Origin: Candidatus Binatia bacterium
Lineage (GTDB): Bacteria > Desulfobacterota > Binatia > UBA12015
Length of the DNA: 64,000 nucleotides
Reading direction: 5' to 3'
NCBI GenBank assembly: GCA_029243485.1
Contig: JAQWRY010000075.1
Span: forward strand, 186,001-250,000
The notes under the pieces are model-generated. The model did no database searches. It was not told where the DNA came from and saw only the letters and a program-made list of their open reading frames with translations. Both the position numbers and the translations under genes were made by a program. This document shows positions 44,479 through 52,631 of the stretch, in pieces. How positions within the stretch are numbered: the first letter of the stretch is position 1; every line of letters begins with the position of its first letter.

Positions 44479-45296
44479 GCACGACGACGGGCGTTCGCGT
44501 CTCGATCGCCGGAGCCGGCGGCCGCATGGGCCGTATGCTGCTCAACCTTGCGACCGCCCACCCCGACCTGTCCGTGGTCAGTGCCTTCGAGGTCGCGGGC
44601 CACCCCGTGGTCGGCGAAGACGTGGGAACACTTGCCGGAACCAACCCGAGCGGTGTCGCGGTCACGGATGACGCCGCGGCGGCCCTGGAGGCCGCCGACG
44701 TCGTGATCGAGTTCACACTCCCCGAGGCCTCGCTCGACCACATGCGGCTCGCCGCCGAGCGCGGCTGTGCCGTCGTCCTGGGCACGACCGGGTTCAGCCC
44801 CGAGCAACTGAGCGACATAGAGGGGCTCACCAAGCGGATCGCCCTCCTGCAAGCCTCCAACATGAGCGTCGGTGTGACGGTCCTGACGCAAGTGGTTGAA
44901 GACGTGGCACGGCGGCTCGGCTCCGCCTTCGACATCGAGCTCGTCGAGACCCACCACCGCAAGAAGAAGGACGCCCCCTCCGGGACCGCCCTGACCCTCG
45001 CCGAAGCGGCCGCGCGGGGACGCGACGCCGACCTCGAGAAGTGGGCCACGCACGGCCGCTCGGGCATCGTCGGCGAGCGCCCCGACGAAGAGATCGGCAT
45101 CATGGCGCTGCGCGGCGGAGACGTCGTGGGGGACCACACGGTCTACTTCTACGGCACGGGGGAGCGGCTCGAACTCACCCACCGGGCTCAGAGCCGCGAA
45201 GCCTTCGCATCCGGCGCCCTGCGCGCCGCGGCCTGGATCGCCGGCCGGCCGGCCGGCTCCTACTCGATCCGGGACGTGCTTTTCGCGGCCTCGTAG
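44475..45296 (+). CDS. dapB: 4-Hydroxy-tetrahydrodipicolinate reductase
   Basis: 273 residues, NAD(P)H-dependent. The Rossmann motif GAGGRMGRML is followed by VVIEFTLPEASLDH, LGTTGFSPEQL, the substrate motif ELVETHHRKKKDAPSGTAL with the catalytic His-His and Lys, and ALRGGDVVGDHTVYF. Normal length. Last gene of the dapF-dapA-dapB run. After its stop a short GC-rich inverted repeat (GGGCGG/CCGCCC near 45299-45314) lacks a T-run, so a terminator is not certain. Confidence 0.95.
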   Translation: MSTTTGVRVSIAGAGGRMGRMLLNLATAHPDLSVVSAFEVAGHPVVGEDVGTLAGTNPSGVAVTDDAAAALEAADVVIEFTLPEASLDHMRLAAERGCAVVLGTTGFSPEQLSDIEGLTKRIALLQASNMSVGVTVLTQVVEDVARRLGSAFDIELVETHHRKKKDAPSGTALTLAEAAARGRDADLEKWATHGRSGIVGERPDEEIGIMALRGGDVVGDHTVYFYGTGERLELTHRAQSREAFASGALRAAAWIAGRPAGSYSIRDVLFAAS

Positions 45297-45335
45297 GGCG
45301 GGCGGCCCCGCCCCGGGGGCTCAGGGGCGATTCAC

Positions 45336-45364
45336 TTGTCGGGTCGCCCGCGATCCGCTATAAA
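45336..45364 (+). promoter_or_regulatory. Sigma-70-like promoter for folK
   Basis: TTGTCG at 45336-45341 and TATAAA at 45359-45364 are separated by 17 bp. This AT-rich -10 box is unusual in such GC-rich DNA. The 89-nt leader to the folK ATG contains GAGGAG about 13 nt before the start codon and overlapping copies upstream. Confidence 0.55.
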
Positions 45365-45452
45365 ATTCATCGGTAACTCGGTGGTGGAGCCGTCGCACAC
45401 GACGCCGCATCCCACTGTGTATCGATGAGGAGTTTGGGGAGGAGCGCCTAGG

Positions 45453-45953
45453 ATGCCGCACCGCGGGTTTGTCGGCGTCGGGTCGAATCTCGGCGACCGA
45501 ACGGCGAATATCAACGAAGCGATCGACAAGCTGTTGGCGCTTCCAGACACACGAATCGTGCGTCTTTCGTCTTTCTACGAAAGCGAGCCTCACGGCGACG
45601 CGAAGACGTGGTTCGTCAACGCCGCCCTGGAGATCGAGACCGAGTTCAAGGCCACCGATTTCCTGAAGCAGCTCAAGGTGATCGAAGAGGCGATGGGCCG
45701 AAAGCGGGTCAAGGGAAAGAAATGGGGGTCGCGCATCATCGATCTCGACATTCTCTTCTTCGACCAGGAAATCGTGAATTCCCGGAATCTGAAGATCCCG
45801 CACCCCCGTCTGGCCGAGCGCCGATTCGTGCTCCTGCCGCTGGCCGAGGTCGCGCCCCAGCACAACCACCCCGTTCTGAGCCAGACGGTGTCCCAGATTC
45901 TGGCGACGTCCCAGGACACGAAGCGCGTTACCCTCCTGCCCCCCGGCGCATGA
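45453..45953 (+). CDS. folK: 2-Amino-4-hydroxy-6-hydroxymethyldihydropteridine pyrophosphokinase
   Basis: 166 residues; transfers pyrophosphate from ATP to the pterin precursor of folate. Signatures: GFVGVGSNLGDRTANINEAI, STFYESEP-type segment (LSSFYESEPHGDAKTWFVNAAL), KQLKVIEEAMGRKR, WGSRIIDLDILFFD, and IPHPRLAERRFVLLPLAEVAP. Normal length. It stands apart from dapB behind its own promoter and is followed by a convergent lipoprotein gene. Confidence 0.94.
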   Translation: MPHRGFVGVGSNLGDRTANINEAIDKLLALPDTRIVRLSSFYESEPHGDAKTWFVNAALEIETEFKATDFLKQLKVIEEAMGRKRVKGKKWGSRIIDLDILFFDQEIVNSRNLKIPHPRLAERRFVLLPLAEVAPQHNHPVLSQTVSQILATSQDTKRVTLLPPGA

Positions 45954-45985
45954 AGCCGTCTCGCACACGGGGAGGGCGCCCGGAG

Positions 45986-46411
45986 CTAGGAATCGGCCTC
46001 GCGCTGAAGCTCGATCCGCGTCGCCGCAATCGCCTTCTCGAGGGCACTACGGCGTCCTTCCAGTTCCTCCACCACACCCGCGCGGCCGAACATCGTCGGA
46101 TCATCCACCAGGACCGCATAGCGCTCCAGCGCCACGCGGAACTCGGCCAGCGAGGTGCGGTCCGGGAAGCGCTGCGCGGCGATTCGGGCGAAGTCCTGTG
46201 CCCGCTCGAGCGGATAGACGAACTCGTTCCAATCGGCCATCGGCACTCCACCGTCGTTCTTGGCCAGGTAGACCAGCTTCCCCGAGAACTCATCGAGGAG
46301 GACCAGGTGGGTCTCCATCAACTCCGGATAGCGGCTCCAATAGCACCCGGCGAGAACGAGAAGCACGGCAAGGAGTCGGGTCCCCCGCGAGTTCAGCTTG
46401 ACCCTCTCCAT
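45986..46411 (-). CDS. Hypothetical lipoprotein
   Basis: 141 residues from the ATG at 46411, which has AAGAG 5 nt upstream (ATG 46426 is the alternative). The signal peptide TRLLAVLLVLAGC has lipobox LAGC, followed by YWSRYPELMETHLVLLDEF, DWNEFVYPLERAQDFARIAA and a helical C-terminal half (LEELEGRRSALEKAI-like). It looks like a small helical envelope protein; no family recognised. Divergent from the PAS-HisKA-REC gene with only 35 bp between starts. Confidence 0.7.
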   Translation of the reverse strand: MERVKLNSRGTRLLAVLLVLAGCYWSRYPELMETHLVLLDEFSGKLVYLAKNDGGVPMADWNEFVYPLERAQDFARIAAQRFPDRTSLAEFRVALERYAVLVDDPTMFGRAGVVEELEGRRSALEKAIAATRIELQREADS

Positions 46412-46426
46412 CCACGCTCTTAGCAT
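46398..46426 (+). promoter_or_regulatory. Sigma-70-like promoter for the PAS-HisKA-REC gene
   Basis: TTGACC at 46398-46403 and TAGCAT at 46421-46426 are separated by 17 bp (5/6 and 4/6 matches to consensus). Transcription would start near 46433, about 14 nt before the ATG. The -35 box lies inside the start of the divergent lipoprotein gene, so expression of the two may interfere. Confidence 0.4.
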
Positions 46427-46446
46427 ACACTCTGTTCCCCGGGGCC

Positions 46447-47547
46447 ATGTCCGCTCTACCGCCCATTTACTTCGAGCGCTTGCTCGAAGACTCTCCCGAT
46501 ATCATCGTCGCGGTCGATCGGCACGGACGCATCGCCTTCTTCAATGACGGCGCCCATACCGCGCTCGGCTACAAAGCCGCCGATGTCATGGGTCGCCCGG
46601 TGGAATTCATCTACCCCTCGACCGACGAAGCCCGCTCCGTGATGACGGCCATGCGCGACCCAGAGGTCGACTCTGCGGGCAAGGTGCAGAACTTCCAGAC
46701 GACGTTCGTCACGAGCGAGGGCGAGAAGATCGCCGTCGCGATCTCCGGTGCCTTAATCTACGACTCGGAGGGGAACGCCTCGGGGTCGATCGGCTTCGCG
46801 AAGGACCTCCGGGAGATCCACCGACAAGATCAGCTCGCAACGCTCGAAGAGATCGCCATCAGCGTCGCGCACGAGATCAACAACCCACTCAGCGCAATCC
46901 TCAACAACTTGACGCTTCTGGGTGGGGAGATCCGCCAACTCGCCGGCGACAGCGATTGCGACGTCGAGCTCGAGCGCATCGACTCGATCGAAAACTCGGT
47001 GGGCAAGATCCAGACGATCGTGAACCAACTCGGCGCAATGGCCGGACAGCGGCGGTACGGCACCCGTGAGTACCTGCCGGGCACTCGAATGGCGGATCTC
47101 TCGTGGGAAGATCCCGGCACCGCGGAGGGCGCGCAAGCCCCGGCGGCCTCCAACGTCGAACAAGGATCACAGCTCGCCGGATTGCGGATCCTCGTCGTCG
47201 ATGACGACCTCGCCGTGTGTCACTCCGTAGGCGATCTTCTTCGCGCACAGGAGTGCGACGTGACGACGGCGACGTCCGGCAGCGTCGCCCGCGACATCTT
47301 GCTGGAGCGCACGTTCGACCTCGTCTTGAGCGACGTCGTCATGCCCGACGTCGACGGGTACGATCTCTTCATGTTCATCCAGGAACGCTACCCAGAAACG
47401 CCGGTCATCCTGATGACCGCCTTCTTTTACGACCGCGATCACGTGATCAAACGATCGAAGCTGGAGGGACTCGAAGGAGTTCTCTTCAAGAAGCCGGTCG
47501 AGCCGGCGCGGCTGATCGAGATCGTACGCGAGCGCTGCGGTCGCTGA
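46447..47547 (+). CDS. PAS-HisKA-receiver regulator lacking the kinase ATPase domain
   Basis: 366 residues. A PAS domain (about 8-125; LLEDSPDIIVAVDRHGRIAFF) is followed by a HisKA dimerisation helix with an intact H-box (ISVAHEINNPLSAILNN, His142). An HATPase_c domain should come next, but residues 200-245 are only a Pro/Ala-rich linker with no N, G1 or G2 box. The C-terminal receiver domain (about 246-366) has the acidic pocket at 252-254, the phospho-acceptor Asp296 (LVLSDVVMPDVDG) and the Lys in LFKKPVEP. It may be phosphorylated by another kinase or serve as a His-Asp phosphorelay hub. Soluble, no membrane segment. Confidence 0.85.
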   Translation: MSALPPIYFERLLEDSPDIIVAVDRHGRIAFFNDGAHTALGYKAADVMGRPVEFIYPSTDEARSVMTAMRDPEVDSAGKVQNFQTTFVTSEGEKIAVAISGALIYDSEGNASGSIGFAKDLREIHRQDQLATLEEIAISVAHEINNPLSAILNNLTLLGGEIRQLAGDSDCDVELERIDSIENSVGKIQTIVNQLGAMAGQRRYGTREYLPGTRMADLSWEDPGTAEGAQAPAASNVEQGSQLAGLRILVVDDDLAVCHSVGDLLRAQECDVTTATSGSVARDILLERTFDLVLSDVVMPDVDGYDLFMFIQERYPETPVILMTAFFYDRDHVIKRSKLEGLEGVLFKKPVEPARLIEIVRERCGR

Positions 47548-47560
47548 GGCTGCCCTCATC

Positions 47561-48346
47561 ATGGCCATCCGAATCAATCGCGTTTACACGCGCACGGGCG
47601 ACAAGGGACAGACCCGTCTCGTCGGCGGCGCGGCCGTTCGCAAGGACTCCACGCGCGTCGAGGCCTACGGAACCGTCGACGAACTGAACAGCGTCCTCGG
47701 GCTCGCCCGCACGTTCAACGAGGAGGCGCTGCAGGCACGGCCTGCGCCGAGTCGCCGGGCCCGCAAAGCGGCCCAGGAGCTCGACGAGATTCTAAAGCGA
47801 CTTCAGAACGAGCTCTTCGACCTCGGAAGCGAGCTCGCCACGCCGCCGGGCGAAACCTACCCCGGCATGATGCTGGTCGGCGACGGCGAGATCCGTGCGC
47901 TCGAGGGGGCGATCGACCGCTGCCAGGAAGATCTCGACCCCCTGCCCTCGTTCATCCTACCGGGCGGAGGCCGCGTGTCCGCGTTCCTGCACCAGGCGCG
48001 CACCGTCTGCCGCCGCGCGGAGCGAGACGTGCTCCGCCTTACCTCCGAAGAGAACATCGAGAACGGCCCTCTGCGCTACCTGAACCGCCTGTCCGACCTC
48101 CTGTTCGTACAGGCGCGCTGGATCGCGCTGCACACCGGGTCGCCCGAATACCTCTGGGAGCGTGGTGTGCGCCTCGGACCTCCGATGCGCGAGGCACCGC
48201 AGAAGACGAAGAAGAAGGCTGTCGCCAAGAAGAAAAGCACCGGAAAGAAGGCCGTCGCGAAGAAGAAGAAGAAGAGCCCGGCGAAGAAGACGCCCGCGAT
48301 GCGCAAGAAGGCTCCCGCCAAGCGAAAGAAGGAATCCCGCCGATGA
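47561..48346 (+). CDS. PduO-type cob(I)alamin adenosyltransferase with histone-H1-like tail
   Basis: 261 residues. Residues 1-~205 are the trimeric PduO/ATR family: VYTRTGDKGQTRLVGG (ATP-binding start), RVEAYGTVDELNSVLG, LFDLGSELATPPG, FILPGGGRVSAFLHQARTVCRRAERD in parts, and YLNRLSDLLFVQARW. It transfers the adenosyl group of ATP to cob(I)alamin. Residues 211-261 are a Lys/Ala/Pro-rich tail with about twenty lysines (KKAVAKKKSTGKKAVAKKK), like histone H1 or bacterial AlgP/Hc1-type tails, which is not part of the enzyme family. Followed by a 4-nt overlap with the MBL gene; 13 nt after the PAS gene. Confidence 0.88.
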   Translation: MAIRINRVYTRTGDKGQTRLVGGAAVRKDSTRVEAYGTVDELNSVLGLARTFNEEALQARPAPSRRARKAAQELDEILKRLQNELFDLGSELATPPGETYPGMMLVGDGEIRALEGAIDRCQEDLDPLPSFILPGGGRVSAFLHQARTVCRRAERDVLRLTSEENIENGPLRYLNRLSDLLFVQARWIALHTGSPEYLWERGVRLGPPMREAPQKTKKKAVAKKKSTGKKAVAKKKKKSPAKKTPAMRKKAPAKRKKESRR

Positions 48347-49029
48347 GCGCCGAATCCCGTCTGTACCTGAAGCAGGTCGAAGTCGGCCCGATGCAGAACT
48401 ACGCCTACCTCGTCGGCGATAGGGAGAAGCGCGAGGCCGTCCTCATCGACGCCGCTTGGGATGTCGACGGCCTGGTCGACATCGCCGAGAAGGACGACAT
48501 GAAGATCACGGCGGGACTCGTGACCCATTTCCACCCCGACCACCTCGGTGGCTCGATGATGGGCATGGATATCACCGGCGCGGCCGAACTCATTGCTCGG
48601 ATCCCCGTGAAGATCCACATGCACAAGTCCGAGGGGTCATACGCCCAGAAGGTCTCCGGTCTCTCGTCGTCCGACATTGTCCTCACCGAGGGCGGGGACG
48701 ACTTCAACGTCGGGGACATCCAGATCAAGTTCCTGCACACCCCGGGACACACCCCGGGCTCGCAGTGCTTCCTCGTCGACGGCAACCTGGTTTCCGGCGA
48801 CACGCTCTTTATCGGCTCCTGCGGGCGCGTCGATCTTCCCGGCAGCAGCCCCGAGGATCTCTGGCGAAGCCTCACCGGCACGCTGAAGGTCCTGCCCGAG
48901 GCGACGATCCTTTACCCGGGCCACAACTACAGCGACCAGATGACGTCGACGATCGGCGACGAGTCACGGAAGAACCCATACATGCGCTTCGGAAAGCTCC
49001 AGGATTTCCTGTCCATGATGGGGTACTAG
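48343..49029 (+). CDS. MBL-fold metallo-hydrolase (glyoxalase II/persulfide dioxygenase-like)
   Basis: 228 residues. The metal motif THFHPDHLGG (residues 61-70) has the HxHxDH set, with further ligands His136 (LHTPGHTPGS), Asp153 (LVSGDTLFIGSCGR) and a late histidine in YPGHNYSDQ. The SGDTLFIGSCGRVDLPGSS segment is typical of glyoxalase II-like hydrolases and ETHE1-type persulfide dioxygenases. The substrate, perhaps a thioester or sulfane, cannot be chosen. Its ATG overlaps the end of the adenosyltransferase gene. It converges with rpoH, 15 bp apart. Confidence 0.82.
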   Translation: MSAESRLYLKQVEVGPMQNYAYLVGDREKREAVLIDAAWDVDGLVDIAEKDDMKITAGLVTHFHPDHLGGSMMGMDITGAAELIARIPVKIHMHKSEGSYAQKVSGLSSSDIVLTEGGDDFNVGDIQIKFLHTPGHTPGSQCFLVDGNLVSGDTLFIGSCGRVDLPGSSPEDLWRSLTGTLKVLPEATILYPGHNYSDQMTSTIGDESRKNPYMRFGKLQDFLSMMGY

Positions 49030-49044
49030 AGAGCCCCGACCACC

Positions 49045-50211
49045 CTACGACCGGCGGTCGGAAAGCGGCATCCGCACGTCGACGTCGGCGATGTCGGGGA
49101 TCTGCTCGACGAGGTAGGCCCGCAGCCGACGCTTGATCCGCTCTTCGATCTGGCGGATCCGCTCGCGGCTCACGCCGTACACCTCCCCCAGCTCCTGCAG
49201 GGTCTTCGGCTCGTCCGAGATCATCCGCTGGTCGAAGATGACCCGTTCCTTGTCCTCGAGCGTGTCACCGAACTCGCGGATCCGCTGCTGGATCATCGAG
49301 CGCAGCTCGCCTTCGCCGAATTCCTCCTCCGGCTGCGCCGAACCGTCGGGGAGAAAGTCCAACATCGAGGAGTCACCGTCGTCGCCCACAGGCGCGTCGA
49401 CCGAGACGTCGCGCCCCGACAGGCGCTGTTCCATCTCGATGACCTCCTGCGGCTTCACCGACAGGCGCTCGGCGATCAGTGCGGGATCCGGCGTGTACCC
49501 TTCCCGCTCCAGCTTCTCTTTCTCGCGCTGCAGATTGAAGAAGAGCTTTCGCTGCGCCTGCGTAGTTCCGAGCTTCACGACACGCCAATTGTTCATGACG
49601 TATCGGATGATGTACGCACGGATCCAGTAGACGGCGTATGACGGGAAGCGAACGCCTCGGTACGGGTCGAACTTCTTCACCGCCTCGAGCAACCCGATGT
49701 TCCCTTCTTGAACGAGATCGAGAAGGTTCTTGAACGCCTTCTGATACTTTCGCGCCATCATCACCACCAGGCGCAGGTTCGCGGTCACGAGTTCAGCCGC
49801 GGCCTCACGGTCCCCGTGCTCGACCCAACGTACGGCGAGCTCGTGCTCTTCGTCCGGATCCAGCAGCGGGTGGCGGCGAATCTCCGCCAGATAGCGCTGC
49901 AGAGCATCGGCGGGAACGAGCGAGCCGTACCGGTCCTCGCTTACGTCGGCGGAGGCAACCTTCGGATCACCGTCAGCGCCGTCGTCGTCTCCTGTGGATT
50001 CCGCGGCCTCCGCACCGGAGGCGCGACCGACCCGCTCGGCATCGTCTCCCACCGGGTCAACGATCTCCGCTTCCAGGATGACCGGGTCGGCGGACGGCTC
50101 CCTCAGCTCGAGGCCATCCACGGGCTCCGCCTCGACGACTACGGGTTCGTCGTCCGGGCGCGCGGCTTCCTTCTTGGGCCGAGCGGCTCCCTTGCGCGGC
50201 GGGCGCTTCAT
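49045..50211 (-). CDS. rpoH: RNA polymerase sigma-32-type factor with long acidic N-terminus
   Basis: 388 residues from the ATG at 50211 (TTG 50232 is in frame upstream). Regions 2-4 are complete: LQRYLAEIRRHPLLDPDEE, NLRLVVMMARKYQ, DLVQEGNIGLLEAVKKFDP, the region-2 FPSYAVYWIRAYI, and the region 4 helix-turn-helix LQELGEVYGVSRERIRQIE. The RpoH box QRKLFFNLQRE marks it as sigma-32-type. About 110 residues before region 1.2 are acidic and low in complexity (VVVEAEPVDGLELREPS), absent from E. coli RpoH. It likely governs heat-shock genes such as hslVU. It sits 31 nt after rpoZ. Confidence 0.9.
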   Translation of the reverse strand: MKRPPRKGAARPKKEAARPDDEPVVVEAEPVDGLELREPSADPVILEAEIVDPVGDDAERVGRASGAEAAESTGDDDGADGDPKVASADVSEDRYGSLVPADALQRYLAEIRRHPLLDPDEEHELAVRWVEHGDREAAAELVTANLRLVVMMARKYQKAFKNLLDLVQEGNIGLLEAVKKFDPYRGVRFPSYAVYWIRAYIIRYVMNNWRVVKLGTTQAQRKLFFNLQREKEKLEREGYTPDPALIAERLSVKPQEVIEMEQRLSGRDVSVDAPVGDDGDSSMLDFLPDGSAQPEEEFGEGELRSMIQQRIREFGDTLEDKERVIFDQRMISDEPKTLQELGEVYGVSRERIRQIEERIKRRLRAYLVEQIPDIADVDVRMPLSDRRS

Positions 50212-50242
50212 CGGTTTCCGCCGGGGGGTCAAACCGACGGGC

Positions 50243-50443
50243 CTACGGCTCCTCCGGCGGGTACACGACGCTGACCTTCTCTGCCGCGACTTCGCGCAGC
50301 GCCGTCACGACTTCCTTGTTGTCGGACTCGACGAGAGGCCGAGAGCCCTTGAGGAGCTGTTTCGCCCTCCGAGCGCCCAACAACACGAGCTCAAAACGGC
50401 TCGGGACCTTCTCCAGGCAATCCTCAACGGTAACGCGGGCCAT
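50243..50443 (-). CDS. rpoZ: RNA polymerase omega subunit
   Basis: 66 residues. [23 protein letters not shown] is the diagnostic omega start; [12 protein letters not shown] and [14 protein letters not shown] complete the domain. It assists beta-prime folding and may bind (p)ppGpp. It is usually near gmk/spoT, which are not in this window; here it heads a pair with rpoH. A plausible weak promoter lies upstream at 50501-50529. Confidence 0.93.
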   Translation of the reverse strand: MARVTVEDCLEKVPSRFELVLLGARRAKQLLKGSRPLVESDNKEVVTALREVAAEKVSVVYPPEEP

Positions 50444-50500
50444 GAACGACTCCTCTGGCCCGTGAATCGACAGGCGACGAGCCGACGCCCTGGAAGTCCC

Positions 50501-50529
50501 AGCGTAACGAATGGGCGCCCGGGAGACAA
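50501..50529 (-). promoter_or_regulatory. Weak candidate promoter for rpoZ-rpoH
   Basis: On the minus strand TTGTCT (50529-50524) and TACGCT (50506-50501) are 17 bp apart, about 58 nt before the rpoZ ATG. AGAGGAG lies just before the start codon. Matches are 4/6 and 3/6, so this is only a suggestion. Confidence 0.25.
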
Positions 50530-50548
50530 AGCCCCCTCTGGGCGGGCC

Positions 50549-50992
50549 TCAGTCGAGGGCGTGCGGGTCTGAGCGGGCCACGAGATCGCCCACGATGGTC
50601 CGGCTCGCGACAGCCGTGTCCCGGACGGAGGCCAAGAGCTGGGCATCCTCGGGGTGCTCGTCTTCCCACCGGACCGAGAGAGGCTTCAGCTGCCGGATCA
50701 GGTCACGGTAGCCGTCCTGGAGCCGCACTAGGCGCTCCCAGCAGTTTCGGCCATCGACCAGTGTGTCCGCATCGGTCTCGTCTGCGTGGCGGCCCAGAGC
50801 CGCCAGACGCGCCGCCACGGCAAGAGAGCTGCGCTCCTCGTTCGCGCCGAGCTTCTGGAGCCGCTCGGTGATGAACGTGTACGGGGCACGATCGGCCTGA
50901 TCCTCGAGCTGCAGGCGAAGGGCACGCAGCTGGATGTGGATCTTCTGAAGCTCGTCGGCGACTCCAGCGGGTTCGGTCCGTAGCCAAGACAC
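50549..50992 (-). CDS. Hypothetical helical protein
   Basis: 147 residues, GTG start. Almost entirely helical, with coiled-coil-like stretches (VADELQKIHIQLRALRLQLED, RDLIRQLKPLSVRWEDE), no signal or membrane segment. No family recognised. It lies between tlyA (24 bp upstream on the same strand) and rpoZ. It may be part of the xse-isp-tlyA transcript. Confidence 0.6.
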   Translation of the reverse strand: MSWLRTEPAGVADELQKIHIQLRALRLQLEDQADRAPYTFITERLQKLGANEERSSLAVAARLAALGRHADETDADTLVDGRNCWERLVRLQDGYRDLIRQLKPLSVRWEDEHPEDAQLLASVRDTAVASRTIVGDLVARSDPHALD

Positions 50993-51016
50993 GGGGGCGA
51001 TTTAGCGACGGGCCCC

Positions 51017-51754
51017 TCACCTTTCAAGGTGAACGAAGACCTCGACGTTTCCTTTCTTGGCTCCGGGAAGACCCGAATCCACCACACCCAGGAGCCGAAA
51101 ACCAAGCTCGGAGGCCGCCGCGACGACCTGATCCACAGCCATCTGGCGCGCCGCGGGATCCCGCACGACCCCGCCCTTGCCGACCTTGCCCTTGCCGACC
51201 TCAAACTGCGGTTTGACGAGCGCCACAACCTCGGCCGGAGGATCGAGCTGTTCCGCGGTTGGCTGCAGGAGCAGACGGAGCGAGATGAACGACGCATCGA
51301 TCACCGCGAGGGTTGGCGCCGGGTCCAGACTTCGGGGGGCGAGCTTCCTCATGTTCGTCCGCTCGAGAACGAGGACGCGCTCGTCGATCCGGAGCTTCCA
51401 AGCGAGTTGGCCGTAGCCGACGTCCACGGCGTGAACCAGACTCGCGTCTCGCTGCAACAAGCAGTCGGTAAAGCCTCCTGTCGACGCGCCAACGTCGACG
51501 CAGATGCGACCGGCCGCGTTCACACCCAACGCGTCGAGGGCCCCTTCGAGCTTCACCCCGCCGCGCGACACGAAGGCGTGATCCGGCCCCGCCACCTCGA
51601 CGGGCGCGTCATCCGCGACGCGCGTGCCCGCCTGGGTCACGACCTTTCCGTCGACGGACACGAGCCCCGCGAGGATCATGCCGCGCGCCCTCTCCCGACT
51701 CGGGGCGAGCCCCCGCGCCGCTACGAGAACGTCAAGCCGCTCGGTCGACGACAT
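51017..51754 (-). CDS. tlyA: TlyA-family rRNA 2'-O-methyltransferase
   Basis: 245 residues from the ATG at 51754. An N-terminal S4 RNA-binding domain (RLDVLVAARGLAPSRERARGMI, GLVSVDGKVV) is joined to an FtsJ-type SAM methyltransferase: FVSRGGVKLEGAL, CVDVGASTGGFTDCLLQ, VDVGYGQLAW, LAVIDASFISLRLLL and VALVKPQFEVGK with the catalytic Lys. TlyA methylates 16S and 23S rRNA cytidines in mycobacteria; here the target is inferred. Its 5' end overlaps the upstream prenyl synthase gene by 23 nt, an xseA-xseB-ispA-tlyA order seen in several phyla. Confidence 0.9.
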   Translation of the reverse strand: MSSTERLDVLVAARGLAPSRERARGMILAGLVSVDGKVVTQAGTRVADDAPVEVAGPDHAFVSRGGVKLEGALDALGVNAAGRICVDVGASTGGFTDCLLQRDASLVHAVDVGYGQLAWKLRIDERVLVLERTNMRKLAPRSLDPAPTLAVIDASFISLRLLLQPTAEQLDPPAEVVALVKPQFEVGKGKVGKGGVVRDPAARQMAVDQVVAAASELGFRLLGVVDSGLPGAKKGNVEVFVHLER

Positions 51755-52631
51755 GGCGAAGCAGGCTCTCGAGCGCGGCGCCCCGGCGGCCGAACCCTTC
51801 GATCGCTCGGTACCCCTCTTGCGCAACCCGGCGCGCCTCCCGCCGAGCGCCGTCGAGTCCAAGAACACCCGGATACGTCGCCTTCCCGGCAGCCTTGTCG
51901 CCGCCTGCGGGCTTGCCCAGCGTCTTGAAGTCTCCGACCTCATCGAGGACGTCGTCGGTGATCTGAAACACGAGCCCGAAGGCCTCTCCGAACGTCGTCA
52001 GGGAGCGAAGGTCCTTCGCCTCGGCTCCCGCGGCCAACGCACCCACGCGGACGCTCGCACGCAGGAGCGCACCGGTCTTCAATCGGTGGATGGTCTGCAC
52101 GGCCGCGAGACCGACGCGCCGCTTGCCCTCGCTGTCGATATCCTTCACCTGTCCGCCCACCATGCCGGCCGAACCAGCGGCGGCAGCGATCTCCGAGACC
52201 ACGGCCAGAGCCTGGGGGGCATCAGAGGCCCGCGCCCCGGCCGCCACGGCAAACGCGTCGGTGAGAAGTGCGTCTCCTGCGAGAATTGCGGCGGCCTCTC
52301 CGAACTTGGCATGAACCGACGGCCGACCCCGTCGCATGTCGTCGTCGTCCATCGCGGGGAGATCATCGTGTGCCAGCGAATACGCGTGGATCATCTCGAT
52401 CGCGCAGCCGGGCCGAAGTGCCTTCTTCCTCGCGCGAGCCCCCGAGACGGCTTCGGCCGCCGCGACCGCCAATACCGGTCGCAGCCGCTTCCCCGGCCCC
52501 AGCACCGCGTAGCGCATCGCTCGCACGAGCGACGGAGGACGGCCCGCCGAAGGCGCGACACAGCGGCCGAGCTCCACGTCGATTTCGCGCCGGCGCGACG
52601 TGAGGTACTTCTCCAGCTGAGGACCGGTCAC
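51732..52631 (-). CDS. ispA: Short-chain (geranyl/farnesyl) polyprenyl diphosphate synthase
   Basis: 299 residues, GTG start. Isoprenoid chain elongation with IPP. First Asp-rich motif HDDLPAMDDDDMRRG, second ITDDVLDEVGD, with GKRLRPVL and LHRLKTGAL-type (IHRLKTGALLRASV) segments. The two residues between the first Asp pair and next fit FPPS/GGPPS of the bacterial type. The overlap with xseB is GTGA; normal length. It supplies precursors for ubiquinone, hopanoids or undecaprenyl phosphate. Confidence 0.92.
   Translation of the reverse strand: MTGPQLEKYLTSRRREIDVELGRCVAPSAGRPPSLVRAMRYAVLGPGKRLRPVLAVAAAEAVSGARARKKALRPGCAIEMIHAYSLAHDDLPAMDDDDMRRGRPSVHAKFGEAAAILAGDALLTDAFAVAAGARASDAPQALAVVSEIAAAAGSAGMVGGQVKDIDSEGKRRVGLAAVQTIHRLKTGALLRASVRVGALAAGAEAKDLRSLTTFGEAFGLVFQITDDVLDEVGDFKTLGKPAGGDKAAGKATYPGVLGLDGARREARRVAQEGYRAIEGFGRRGAALESLLRHVVDRAA

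Noticed and set aside
45297-45320. Terminator after dapB
   Set aside because: GGGCGG/CCGCCC can pair but no T-run follows, and the stem is short.
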